Part shown: piece after piece, positions 35,729-46,800 of the stretch
Layout: every line of letters starts with the position of its first letter
How positions within the stretch are numbered: the stretch's first letter is position 1
Assembly (NCBI GenBank): GCA_023053685.1
Contig: JALIGW010000002.1
Coordinates: 252,849,239-252,913,238 of the forward strand
From: Diadophis punctatus similis
Taxonomy: Eukaryota; Chordata; Lepidosauria; Squamata; Dipsadidae
Reading direction: 5' to 3'
DNA length: 64,000 bases
Translations under genes and position numbers: made by a program
Notes under the pieces: model-generated
What the model saw: only the letters and a program-made list of their open reading frames with translations
Told to the model about the DNA's origin: nothing
Database searches by the model: none

Positions 35729-36395
35729 GGCCAAGCCTAAGCCTAAACTTAAGCCTTAGCCTAACCCCGACCGAAACCCAAAGGCCAATGCAAGCGCCAA
35801 CACCAATTCTACCTGTGTAACTTTCGTGGGGACTTCGTGTGTGGTCCAGGGCTGTACCCCACTCACAACCCAAGATGTATGCCAAAGAGCTGGTGGCCAA
35901 CTACGTTTCTTCAGGACTCTACCGGACACTCCACGGAACAAAGAGCAACGTGTTTTATCAGCAGAGACTCAGCAAAAGGCCGGCCACGTGAATACTTTCC
36001 TCTCTGAGAAGTTTCATATGCAGGTTGTCCTTGAATAAGCACTATGTCGATGACCGCCTTAGTGACCATTCAAAGTTTCAATGGCACCGAGAAAGGCGAA
36101 TTATGACTTACAGCATCCTCACGGCCGCCTGATGAAAATTCAGATGCTTGAAAATGGACTCGACCTTGTGACGGTTGCGTCCCCCTGGGGTTACGGGATG
36201 ACCTTTTGTGACCTTCCCAGGAGCCAAGTAAATGCGGGAGCCAGATTACACTGGACGACCATGTTACTGACGTGACTTCTTGGATGAGAAGCGAAAAGTC
36301 TAACAGGGAAAAGCAAGAAAGTCCAGTTGCCTCTTGAAAAAAAAAAGCACATTTGGGACAACCCTGACCTGGACGGCTGGGAATCCCCGTAGACG

Positions 36396-37458
36396 TAGAA
36401 AAATATCACAACTTCATATTTATATTCAATACATTTGTATAACGTGAAGAATAAACAAATAAATGAATAAATGTGTATTTGGCTTTTTTATAACCGTAGG
36501 AAACTTGTTAAAATGTTGAAGAAGGAAGGGTTATCATGGGGCAGATTGTATCAGAGGTTTTTGGAAAAAAAAAACAATTTTCAGCGCTTGTTCAATGAAA
36601 TATTTTTTAAAAAGTAAAAGATCCCCATGGAGAAATCTGCAGTCAATGAGCCACGTTCTGTCCATGAAAAAGTGTGTTAATTTGTCTTTATTAACGGGAG
36701 CATTTTAAGGAGATCCAGACAGGTCCTTAATCCCTGAGCTTTCTTAGAACCTCGCCAGATCTCTGATTCGCTCTCCCCGCCCACCTCCCATCCTGATCTC
36801 CCAGGATGAACCCCCCTCCCTCACCTGCTCCTTTCGCGGCCCCCTCCCTCCCTCTGGATTGGCTGAGCAGGAAGCCCCATCCTCCGTGCCTGCCCGGTAA
36901 AGGAGCAGAGGACCTTAGATTCCCCCCCCCCCCGTAGATTTCATAGAACTCAATTGGAAGAAAGTTTCATTTGATCCTCCGACAGTTGGCAGGCGAAAAG
37001 GCGCCGGGTGTTACCGCTAGGTCCAAAGGAGGGAACGGGGCACCTGTGTGTAGTGGGGGCTGCGGTTCTTCTGGCAGCTCCTCTTCTACGCTTACAGCAG
37101 TTGGCAGTATCAGAGCAGGAGGAGCGAGAGGAAAAAAGAAGCCACGGGTGGACTGAAGGGGGGGGGGCGCCGGCGCGGGGCTGAGAGTGGCGGCGTGTCC
37201 TCTGCGTGGGGCACCCGGGCGCCTCTGTCTGGAGTTTGTCCGGCGGCGTTGCAGCGCCCCGAAGGCAGCGAGCGGCCGTCTGCAGTTCAGGTGGCAAGAA
37301 AAAGACCGCAAGAGTTCGGGCCTGGGCGGAGTTGTGGGAGGAGCAGGAGGAGGGTTAGTTAGCCGCCGCAGTAGGTAGTAGAGGCAATGGGGATTCTGGA
37401 CCACTTCCGTTTCTGTCCTCACACCGCTTCACGGCTGCTGTGGACGGGCTGGCAGTTC
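36396..37458 (+). repeat. Macrorepeat unit, copy 2 (blocks A and B only)
   Basis: Block A starts directly after block F of copy 1. Block B ends at GGGCTGGCAGTTCAC, where the AATAG-tailed LINE begins. Confidence 0.85.
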
Positions 37459-37465
37459 ACAATAT

Positions 37466-37581
37466 TGGAATAGGAATAGGAATAGGAATAGGAAATAGGA
37501 ATAGAATAGAATAGAATAGAATAGAATAGAATAGAATAGAATAGAATAGAATAGAATAGAATAGAATAGAATAGAATAGAA
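37466..37581. repeat. (GAATA)n microsatellite, LINE tail
   Basis: GGAATA units pass into GAATA units. On the - strand this is the (TATTC)n tail of the adjacent LINE. Confidence 0.95.
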
Positions 37582-38880
37582 TTTTTTTTTTAAATTGGCC
37601 AAGTGTGATTGTACACACACAAGGAATTTGTCTTGATGGATATGCTATCAGTGTACATAAAAGAAAAAAATAAATAAATGTCAAGATTCATGAGGTACAA
37701 CACTTAATGATAGTCCAGGTACAAATAAGCAATCAAATCATTTTTTTTAAAGGAACCAATAGTCGGGTGACCATGGGGGGGGGGGAGGGCCAATTGGTCA
37801 GCAGAGACTTTTTTTTTTTAAAGCAAAAAAAAGGAGTTATCTTGTCTGGGCCTGGGGAGCGTTTTTTTTTCCCCCTGGCTATTGTCTGTGAAATAGGTCT
37901 TGCACTTCCAGCAAGCACAACAGCGCGGGGGTTGTGCTTGTACGTGGGGGGGGGAGGGCATTGCATTATGGGTGTGGGCATGTGCGTGCGCACCCTTTTG
38001 GCACCCGAGCCCCAAAAAAAAAAGGTTCGCCATCACTGGTGTAAAGTATTCTTGCCTCTAGTGGGACAATTGACATGCTGAAAGTATTTTTTTTGGTAGT
38101 TCTTTCCTTAAGTTTTTTTTTTTTGCCTTGTTTAAATCTCCCCCCAAAAAAATGGCCAGTTAATCAGGGTATTTGGCTTCAGCCTCCATAAATTTGGTCA
38201 GCTAGAGTTCGTAATGCCTTGTTTACACAGGCGTGTGGCGGGACGAACACAGCAATTAGTAGAAATGAAGAGAACTCAGGTGGAGAGTACAATGGTTTAC
38301 AGTTGGTAAGTAAAGACTCTAAGTTTTCGTCACAGAATTTATATATTATTATTATTATATCCTGAGACCAGCTGTTGTTGATATATAAGCATAAGCCACC
38401 TCCCTTCTTTTTTTTTTACCAGATGTTCCTTCAATTTTGTCTGATCATTGAATCTGAAACCCTGGGATATGCAGGCTGCTATCATCAATTGATTTGATTT
38501 AACCAGGTTTCAGAGAAGCGTAATGCTGCTGAATTGTAAAAATAAAAAAACAAAAAAAATAATCAGAATTGTATCTGTTTAAAAGGAGTATTTTATCCAT
38601 CTTATTAGCAAGTGAACGTAAGTTGGTTAGGAAGATTGATGGTGGGGGAGGGGTGTTATTTCTCCTATTCCATAGCCTGTTTAAAATTCCCGCCCTTTTG
38701 CCTCTCCGTCTTCGTTTCCTCCATTTGGTTATTGTTTTGGTAATCCATAACTCTGGCGAAATTGCTTCTTGCCGTGTTAGAATCTCCTCCGCGTTTGTAA
38801 GGAGGGAGTGAGATTATAGAAAGCTGCTCCTTAAAGAAAACGTTCCTTAATTCTTAGCAGATGGTCTCGTGAGTATAAAG
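37582..38880 (-). mobile_element. AGAAT-tailed LINE (snake CR1-like), broken copy 1
   Basis: The - strand 3' UTR next to the tail reads TTGGCCAAGTGTGATTG on the + strand. Further right, - strand coding pieces of an endonuclease survive: YFQHVNCPTRG, a GDFN-like motif near 38140, FVPPHACVNKAL at about 38215 and ETWLNQIN near 38500. The RT region is deleted. A hAT fragment lies at 37911-38038. Clade assignment (CR1/Jockey group) is by motif. Confidence 0.65.
37911..38038. mobile_element. hAT 3' fragment in the LINE
   Basis: Ends GGTTCGCCATCACTG, as in the 23664-24222 family. The left part is missing. Confidence 0.75.
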
Positions 38881-38920
38881 TCCATAGTGAGTCGCAGAGA
38901 ATAATAAAAAAATAAAGGAA

Positions 38921-39530
38921 CCATTAGAGAGCATTTCACTGAGGCAGCCTTTGGCGGTGCCATCTTGGATTCCCCTTGATCCATAAAGAAAACAGTCAGG
39001 AGCTTTGAGTTTGACAGCCCTGGTCCAAGGTGTGAAGTGGGAGGAGCCTTCATCGCGGTACCGGATATTAGACAGAGGAAGAGGGCGTGACGACGAAATC
39101 GCCGGCCGAGGCAGAGCCTCCGGGCTCCTATTTAAGCCGGTGCGGGTCGCGGCTGCGAGACACTTGGATGTTTGCTGGTGATTCGGTGGTTTCAGTTGAG
39201 CGGAGAAGAAGAAGCAGAACGGTGCCATTAGAGAGCATTTCACTGAGGCAGCCTTTGGCGGCGCCATCTTGGATTCCCCTTGATCCATAAAGAAAATTGT
39301 CAGGAGCTTTGAGTTTGACAGCCCTGGTCCAAGGTGTGAAGTGGGAGGAGCCTTCATCGCGGTACCGGATATTAGACAGAGGAAGAGGGCGTGACGACGA
39401 AATCGACGGCCGAGGCGGAGCCTCCAGGCACCTATTTAAGCCTGTGCTGGTCGTGGCTACAAAACACTTGGACCTTTGATGGCGATTCGGTGGTTTCAGT
39501 TGAGCGGAGAATTAGAAGAAGAAGACATGG
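38921..39530 (+). repeat. Two tandem promoter-like cassettes, 304-bp period
   Basis: Copies start at 38921 and 39225 (CCATTAGAGAGCATTTCAC). Each has a YY1-like GCCATCTTGG (38959, 39263), a TATTTAAG box (39129, 39433) and the block D leader. Copy 2 keeps the ATG at 39479; copy 1 has lost it. The upstream part differs from block D of the macrorepeat, so only the TATA-leader segment is shared. Confidence 0.75.
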
Positions 39531-39700
39531 AGAATGGTGCGTCGGCAGGCGGAGACGCAGAGCGAGAGGAGGGAAGGAGACGAATCTTGGGACATAGGGC
39601 CGTCCTAACCCTGACTCTCACTCTTACGCTACCGGTCGCCCTACTCCTCCGCACTTTTTTTAAAAAAGTCAGGGTCGAGTACCTACAGGCCCCTTTATGA
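39479..39700 (+). CDS. Hypothetical ORF from block D-like cassette
   Basis: 73 residues beginning MAIRWFQLSGELEEEDMENG. Its first part is shared with the 35552 and 51820 ORFs; the C-terminal part (LTLTLTLPVALL) is unrelated to them. No known domain. It may be the first exon of a longer transcript, or not coding at all. Confidence 0.25.
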   Translation: MAIRWFQLSGELEEEDMENGASAGGDAEREEGRRRILGHRAVLTLTLTLTLPVALLLRTFFKKVRVEYLQAPL

Positions 39701-40025
39701 CCTATGGACTCCAACTCTCAGAATTCTCAGGGGCTATGAAATAATTGGGGTTGAAGCCAAAGGTTTGTGTTTGTAGGGGGGGGGGCGATAACAAGACATA
39801 TATATTCCGTCAGAATGTTCAAATGCACAATATTCCACTTGTAACAGCTGAATTTCTTCGCTTTTTGGGAAGGGGGCTGTTCCGCCTCCCTCCCCCCTCA
39901 AATCTCTCATTATTACATTTTTTTTCTCCATCGACTCAGTGACTTATATTTTAAAAAAAAGAATCCCAACTTTCAGGGACCAAGTACTTCTAATAACAAA
40001 AAGAAAATCAGATGGAAGTCCAGTT

Positions 40026-40212
40026 GAATAGAATAGGAATAGGAATAGGAAAGAATCGAATAGAATCAAATCAAATCGAATCGAATCGAATCGAATCGAA
40101 TCAAATCAAATCGAATCGAATCGAATAGAATCGAATCGAATCGAATCGAATCGAATAGAATAGAATAGAATAGAATAGAATAGAATAGAATAGAATAGAA
40201 TAGAATAGAATT
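40026..40212. repeat. Compound (GAATA)n/(GAATC)n microsatellite
   Basis: AATAGG, then blocks of AATCG and AATCA, then AATAG units. It is the tail of the LINE that follows, on the - strand. Confidence 0.95.
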
Positions 40213-40930
40213 TTTTTATTGGCCTAGTAGTGTGATTTTACACACAAGGAATTTGTCTTGGTGCATATGCTTTCAGTGTACATAAAAGAAAAGATATGTT
40301 CGTCAAGATTCATGAGGTACAACACTTAATGATAGTCCAGGTACAAATAAGCAATCAATTCATTTTTTTTAAGGAACCAATAGTTGGGTGAAGATGGGGG
40401 GAGGGCCAATTGGTCAGCACAGACTTTTAAGCAAGAAGGGTTATCTTCTTGCTTAAAAGTTTTGCTTTTAAGCAAGAAGAAGCTTAAAGCTTTTTCCTGG
40501 CTATTGTCTGTGAAATAGGTCTTGCACTTCCTTTTCTGTGATCATTAGGGTTGTGAACCCCATGGTATGGGGTCAGTTGTAGGAGGCTAAGCTGTTGGTG
40601 GTGTGTCTGAGATGGGGGCTGTGGAGATAGGTGGCTGTAGTTTCCTTTCAAACCTGCAGTAAAACACGTTCAGGTCATATGCCAGATGTTGATTTCCTTC
40701 AGCCTGGGAAGGAGAGGTGGTTTTTTTTTTTTTGCCATAACCAGTGATACCCATTTTTTAAAATTACCTTTTCTATAGGCTTCCTCTTTGGAACGACGTA
40801 GCTACTTAAGTTTTTTAGCTGTGAACCAAGGTTTGTTGTTTCTGTATATTCTCAAGTTCCTGGTCAGTACACACATAGGTCTTATATATATGGAGCCATA
40901 TCTGAGGGCACACGAGGTATCTTCCTTGGT
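40213..40930 (-). mobile_element. AGAAT-tailed LINE, copy 2, 3' part
   Basis: The 3' UTR matches copy 1 (GGCCTAGTAGTGTGATTTTA; CATGAGGTACAACACTTAATG). The - strand then reads AYDLNVFYCRFER and KEEAYRKGNFKKW, the region after the endonuclease in CR1/Rex-type LINEs. It is cut at its right by the CR1 insertion and resumes at 45905. Confidence 0.65.
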
Positions 40931-41673
40931 GAGAGAAGAAAGAGGTATGCCTGACAGGGGGATCTGAATGAAAAGTGGATTGCGGACAAAAGAGAGTTGG
41001 TGTTAGAGAGAAGAGGGAGGAAAGAAAGAGTCTGGAAGACTCGAGGAGAAGGAGGCATTGTAAACGCGATTGAGAGGATTCCCATAGAAAGAAAGGTGTG
41101 ATCGGAGCAAGGAGAGATCGGAGACAACAGGAGGTGGATCGATAAAATAATCCTTTACTTTGAAACGGTGGTGATACTGGACGGTGGAGGGAAATAAAGG
41201 ACAGAAAGAACTTACAGTAACTAAGCAGTTTTGAATGAGCGACATCTTGGAGGAAGGGAGAAAAGCAGCACTTGCGGAAAGAAGGATGGAGGAGAACAAA
41301 ATTTAAAGGGACCCTGCAACAATAGCCTGACTTTGGAGTGTAGAGGGGGGAAGGAAAAAAAAGCCCCATTGACTCGTTGTCTTTAAAAAGGTGGAAAAAC
41401 TGAGCTTAAAGGAAAGAAAAGAACGGTGAAATATAAAGAGGATTTGGAAGGGTGTCATCTCTAAGCAGTATTGAAGGAAGCTGGGGTATATCTACATTGA
41501 AAGATTAATAATAAGTACAATTTAAATTGAAGAGATATTGTTACTGATTTAATTAACATATTTACATTACATATTACTTAAACTATCTATATATCTATAT
41601 CAGCTGAATTTTATATATTATAGGTATTATATGCATTAATTACTAATTAATTAACACAAACTAATTAGTGATT

Positions 41674-42773
41674 ATGCCAGGCAAAACCCAAAAAAACACC
41701 ACCACCAAACACCCACAAATGAAAGACATCGAAAACAGCAGCAACCCAAACAACCCCAGCACACAAGGAACAGACTCTATTGTGACCTGCAGAGCATGCT
41801 CCATGTACATTCTTATGCCCACAGAACTCCAAAACTACATATGTACCAAATGCAAACTAATCAAATTACTAGAAGAAAAAGTAGAAGATCTAGAGAAAAA
41901 CCTAAACACCCTCAAACTCAATCAACAAAATGAGAAACCCCAAACCTCACAAAAAGAACATGCACAAAAAGAACATAAAAATGACCAAGCAACTTCCACT
42001 ATAGCTAACCCCCCCCCAGGAAGAAAGCAGATGGACACATGTCACCCACAGAAAAAAAACAAACCAAACACAAAACCACTGTCCAAACCAACCCAACCCA
42101 CCCTGGCCCAACCCTACTGGCTCTAAGCAACCAATATCATGGACTTCCAATAAAAGATAACGCACAGACACACAGAAAAGAAACACCAGAAAGAACCCTC
42201 AACAAAGTACCACCACCAAACACCACTACAACACAGAAAGAAACTCCCCAAACAACCCCAGGCAAAAAGAAAAGGCGAGTACTGGTAATAGAAGATTCAA
42301 TCCTCAGAGGAACCGAACCCACCATCTGTAGACCAGATAACCAATCCAGAGAGGTATGCTGCCTTCCAGGAGCCAAAATCATAGAAGTACCAGAAAAAGT
42401 AACCAAAATAATAAAACCCACAGACTATTACCCCCTACTATTACTCCATGTAGGAACAAATGACACAAAAAAAGAACTTGAAAACAATACAGAACGACTA
42501 GGCAAGAACGTCAAAAACCTAGGTGTGCAAGTAGTCTTCTCATCCATACTACCAACAAGAGGACAACATCCAGCAAGGGAACAAAGAATCCTACAAGTAA
42601 ACCACTGGCTAAAGGGTTGGTGTCGCCAAAAAACCTTTGGATTCCTAGACCACGGACTACACTACCTCCAAGATGGACTTTTGGCAAGGGACGGGTTACA
42701 TCTCACAAAGACTGGGAAGAATGTCCTCGGAAAAAAAAGACTGGCCCAACTTGTCAGGAGGGCTTTAAACTAA
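41674..42773 (+). pseudogene. CR1 ORF1: zinc-knuckle/esterase protein, frameshifted
   Basis: The first part (from ATG 41674, MPGKTQKNTTTK) holds a Cys-rich motif CRACSMY...CTKCK and a Leu/Lys coiled-coil. The frame shifts near 42050 at an A-run. The second part is the SGNH-esterase-like domain of CR1 ORF1: VLVIEDSILRG (usual GDS has become EDS), LHVGTNDTK, and ARDGLHLTKTG with the Asp-His pair, ending at 42773. The family ORF1 protein binds RNA and aids retrotransposition. Confidence 0.75.
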
Positions 42774-42909
42774 AATTGCGAGGGGAGGGTGACCAATCTA
42801 CAGGATCCCCGGGGCCCAACTCCAAGCATGGCCCCCAAGCAAACAAAACAAACAATGAACCAAAAAGGGATGGGGAAGAAAACAAACTCAAACAACAAAT
42901 AAGAGACAA

Positions 42910-45704
42910 AGAAAGAACACCCACAACCAGGCACAAAGAACTCAAATGCCTCTACACAAATGCACAAAAGCCTAGGGAATAAACAAGGTGAACTTGAAAT
43001 ATTAATGCACGAAGGTACACACGACATAGTCGGAATAACAGAAACTTGGTGGGACGAATCACACGATTGGAACACACAGATAAAAGGATACAAACTCTTC
43101 AAAAAAACCAGATCACACAAAAAAGGAGGTGGTGTTGCACTGTATATAAAGGACCACTATGTAGCTACAGAGCTACAAGTAACCAAGGAAGAAAACCCAT
43201 TAGAATGCATATGGGTCAACATAAAAGAAAAAAAGAATGACACAACAATAAGAGTATACTACAGACCACCAAACCAAACAGAAACAATGGACACCCTTTT
43301 TACCAACCAACTAAAGAACATATGCAAGAAAAACAACATTGTAATAATGGGAGACTTCAACTACCCGGATATCAACTGGAAAATCAACTCAGCACCAAGT
43401 GAGAAATCTAACAGATTCCTAACCAGCCTAGCTGACAACTTCTTTGTCCAAAAAGTGGAGGAGGGAACTAGAGGGGCAGCCATACTGGATTTAATACTTA
43501 CAAACAGAGAAGAAACAATAGAAGGAGTTGAAGCTGTGGGAACACTGGGCGAGAGTGACCACGTAATACTAAAATTCACCATAAAGCAAACACAAATAAC
43601 TGAACATAAGGACACCTATATCCCAGACTTTAAAAAAGCTGACTTCAATAAACTCAGAGAAAACTTGGGGAAGATCCCTTGGATTAAAGTACTAAAGGGT
43701 AAACAAACTCAAGAAGCCTGGGAGATCCTAAAAAACACGATAATAAAAGCCCAGAACACCACAATACCGATGAGGAAGAAAAACAAGAAATCCAAAAGGA
43801 AACCAGCATGGCTAAACAAAGACCTCACCAATAAACTGAATGAAAAAAAAAGATAAATACAAAAAATGGAAAGAGGGGCACATAACCAAGGCAGAGTACC
43901 AACAGACAGCCAGAATCTGTAAAGAAAAAATCAGGACAGCAAAGGCCCAGAATGAACAAAGACTCGCAACAAAAGTCAAAGACAACAAAAAAAGCTTCTT
44001 CCAACACATAAACAACAAGAAAAAAAATCAAAGAAACAGTTGGTCCACTAAAGAGAGAAGATGGCAAAGAAATAACAGACAACACAGACAATGCAGAGCT
44101 ACTGAACACGTTCTTCGCATCAGTCTTCACACAAAAGGAAACTGCAGCTCAACTACCCAGCAACACAAATATAAAAAACAGATTCGAAGCAAGACTCAAC
44201 CTAAGCAAAAATACAGTAAGAGATCACCTATCTGAACTTAACGAATACAAAGCACCAGGACCAGACGGATTACACCCCAGAATCCTAAAAGAACTAGCAG
44301 AAGTCATTTCGGAACCACTGCACCACATCTTCCACAAATCCTGGAACGCAGGGGAACTCCCTGAGGACTGGAAAAGAGCTGATGTGGTCCCCATCTACAA
44401 AAAAGGTAAAAAACCAGACCCAGGAAACTACAGACCAATCAGCCTAACATCAATACCTGGGAAAATACTGGAAAAAATAATTAAAAACCAAATCTCCCAA
44501 TCATCTATAAACAAACCAAGCAATAACCAACAGCCAACACGGATTTGTTAAGAACAAGTCATGCCAAACCAATCTCATTTCATTCTTCAACACTGTGACC
44601 AAATTAGTAGACCAGCGAAATGCAGTAGACATAATATACCTGGACTTCAGCAAAGCATTTGACAAAGTAGACCACAACCTACTTCTTCATAAGCTAGAAA
44701 AAAGCGGGATAGACAGCTACACAACCAGATGGATTAACAACTGGCTGACCAACCATACCCAGTGAGTAGTCCTCAATGGCTCTAAGTCCACATGGAGAGA
44801 AGTAAGCAGTGGCGTACCACAAGGTTCCGTCCTAGGCCCAGTACTCTTTAATATCTTCATAAATGACCTAGATGAGGGAATAGCAGGAGAACTAACCAAA
44901 TTTGCAGGTGATACCAAGCTGGCAGGAGTAGCAAACACCCCAGAGGACAGACTCAAAATCCAGAGGGACCTTGACAGACTCAAACACTGGGCCCAAACCA
45001 ATAAAATGAAATTTAACATGGAGAAAAGTAAAATTCTGCACCTAGGTAAGAAGAATCAAAAATACACATACAAACTGGGTGAAACCACACTCAATAGCAG
45101 TGATTGCGAGAGGGACCTTGGAGTCTTGGTAGACAGCCAACTAAATGTGAGCCAGCAGTGTGCAGCAGCAGCCAAAAAGGCCAACACAGTCCTGAGCTGC
45201 ATAAATAGAGGGATACAATCAAGGACCAGAGAGGTACTAGTACCACTCTATAAAGCCTTGGTCAGACCACACCTAGAGTACTGCATCCAGTTTTGGTCAC
45301 CACACTACAAAAAAGACATTGAAACTCTAGAGAAAGTGCAGAAGAGAGCAACCAGGATGATAAAGGGTCTGGAAAATAAAACATACAAAGAGCAGTTGCA
45401 GGAACTGAGCTTGGCCAGTCTGGCGAAGAGAAGGACCAGGGGTGACATGATAGCAGTGTTCCAATACTTGAGGGGATGCCACAGAGAGGAGGGGGTCAGG
45501 CTGTTCTCTATGGCACCAGAAAGTCAAACAAGGAATAATGGATGGAAGCTGACCAAGGAGAGATTCAACTTGGAAGTTAGGAGAAACTTTCTGACAATGA
45601 GAGCGATCAACCAGTGGAACAGCTTGCCTGCGGAGGTTGTGAGAGCTCCAACACTTGCGACCTTCAAGGGGAGACTGGATTGCCATCTGTCTGAAATGGT
45701 GTAG
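42910..45704 (+). pseudogene. CR1 ORF2: endonuclease plus reverse transcriptase, broken
   Basis: Endonuclease: LKCLYTNA, frameshift at about 42968, then GITETWWDE, MGDFNYPDINW and ESDHVILKF near 43555, the catalytic Glu, Asp-Asn and Asp-His all kept. Further frameshifts lie at A-runs near 43848 and 44025. Reverse transcriptase: APGPDGLHPRILKEL, GNYRPISLTS, frameshift near 44530, YLDFSKAFDKVDH, in-frame TGA at 44763, SSGVPQGSVLGPVLF, and the active site FAGD at 44901-44912 instead of FADD. The C-terminal part is open to 45704. Confidence 0.85.
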
Positions 45705-45745
45705 GAACTCCTGCTTGAGCAGGGAGTTGGACTAGATGACCTACA

Positions 45746-45870
45746 ATAGGGGTAGGCAAAGTAGGCTCTTCTATGACTCATGGAGTTCAACTCCCAGCCA
45801 ATCATGTTAGCTCAGGAATTCTGGGAGTTGAAGTCCATGAGTAATAGAAGAGCCAACTTTGCCTACTCCT
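45746..45870. mobile_element. 125-bp palindromic hAT MITE inside CR1
   Basis: GACCTACA at 45738-45745 and 45871-45878 flank it. The ends are ATAGGGGTAGGCAAAGT and ACTTTGCCTACTCCT. Removing it with one duplication restores the canonical CR1 3' end. Confidence 0.92.
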
Positions 45871-45904
45871 GACCTACAAGGTCCCTTCCAACTCTAATAA
45901 TAAA

Positions 45905-46708
45905 TCTAAAATAATGCCTTGTTTACACAGGCTTCTGGCGGGACAAACACAGCAATTAGTAGAAATGAAGTGAACTCAGGTGGAGAGTACAATGGTTTAC
46001 AGTTGGTAAGTAAAGACTCTAAGTTTTTGCCACAGAATTTATATATTATTGTTATATCCTGAGACCAGCTGTTGTTGATATATAAGCATAAGCCTCCTCC
46101 CTTCTTTTTTTTACCAGATGTTCCTTCAATTCTGTCTGATCATTGAATCTGAAACCCTGGGATATGCAGGCTGCTATCATCAATTGATTTGATTTAACCA
46201 GGTTTCAGAGAAGCGTAGTCAGAGGTGGGTTCCTGCCTCTGATTGCCAGTGCGGTTAATCGCTGAGTTCGGCGCAGAGCCGAAGACGCTGCTCGAGCCTG
46301 CTCCCGTTCGCGGAGCGGGAGCTTTCCCCGGGCGCTTTCCCCGCCTGCATGGATGCCGCCAATTGCGTTCTTTTGCCCTCTGCGCATGCGGAACGCTTTG
46401 GGCATGCGCAGAGGGCAAAAGAACGCAATTGGCGGCATCCATGCGAGCAGGGAAAGTGCCCGGGAAAGTTCCCGCTCCGCGAACGGGAGCAGGCTCGAGC
46501 AGCGTCTTCGGCTCTGCGCCGAACTCAGCGATTAACCGCACTGGCAATCAGAGGCAGGATCCCACCTCTGAGCGTAGTGCTGCTGAATTGTAAAAAAAAT
46601 CAGAATTGTATCTGTTTAAAAGGAGTATTTCATCCATCTTATTAGCAAGTGAACGTAAGTTGGTTAGGAAGATTGATGGTGGGGGAGGGGTGTTATTTCT
46701 CCTATTCC
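45905..46708 (-). mobile_element. AGAAT-tailed LINE, copy 2, 5' (endonuclease) part
   Basis: Resumes at TAATGCCTTGTTTACACAGG, homologous to 38207 onward, up to TTTCTCCTATTCC at 46708. Interrupted by the 351-bp element at 46220-46570. Confidence 0.65.
46220..46570. mobile_element. 351-bp near-perfect palindromic hAT element
   Basis: The ends are CAGAGGTGGG and CCCACCTCTG. Target duplication AGCGTAGT at 46212-46219 and 46571-46578. The arms (about 165 bp each) are complementary with only a few mismatches, meeting near GGAACGCTTTGG. The paralogous site near 38516 (GAGAAGCGTAATGCTGC) is empty. Confidence 0.95.
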
Positions 46709-46800
46709 AAGGGTCGGAAATTGCGGCTTGCGAGCCACATGTGACTCTTTGGGCCCCCTGCTGTGGCTCCCTGTCCCATCACTGGCTGGCCTCACCCTCC
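46709..46800. mobile_element. hAT terminus fragment
   Basis: AAGGGTCGGAAATTGCGGC and GAGCCACATGTGACTC resemble the start of a vertebrate hAT (Charlie-like) element. The far end was not found. Confidence 0.4.

Larger units (their letters stand above)
32655..36395 (+). repeat. Macrorepeat unit, copy 1 (about 3.7 kb, blocks A-F)
   Basis: Block A (from ACATAACAACGGCAGTG) to about 33270; block B, GC-rich with an inverted CCAAT (ATTGGCTGAG at 33181), to about 33800; block C with three dinucleotide repeats to about 35290; block D with a single 123-bp monomer, TATA-like box and ATG; block E (GGTCCAGGGCTGTACCCC) to about 36020; block F (TTATGACTTACAGCATCC) to 36395. At 36396 block A starts again, so units are head to tail. 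The element is not identified. Confidence 0.8.
40931..45904 (+). mobile_element. Nearly full-length CR1 LINE, inactivated
   Basis: A possible 5' UTR (to about 41670, left limit uncertain), ORF1, ORF2 and the diagnostic 3' end GGACTAGATGACCTACAA...GGTCCCTTCCAACTCT with an (AAT)n tail. It is inserted in the - strand LINE pieces at 40213-40930 and 45905-46708. Inactivated by several frameshifts, a stop and a catalytic change in RT. Confidence 0.85.

Noticed and set aside
40815..41369. A 184-residue - strand ORF left of CR1 ORF1
   Set aside because: Its C-terminal end overlaps the broken LINE; the rest is the complement of a purine-rich CR1 5' region with no recognisable domain.
41668..45704. 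CR1 as an active autonomous element
   Set aside because: Several frameshifts, an in-frame stop and the FAGD active site exclude activity of this copy.
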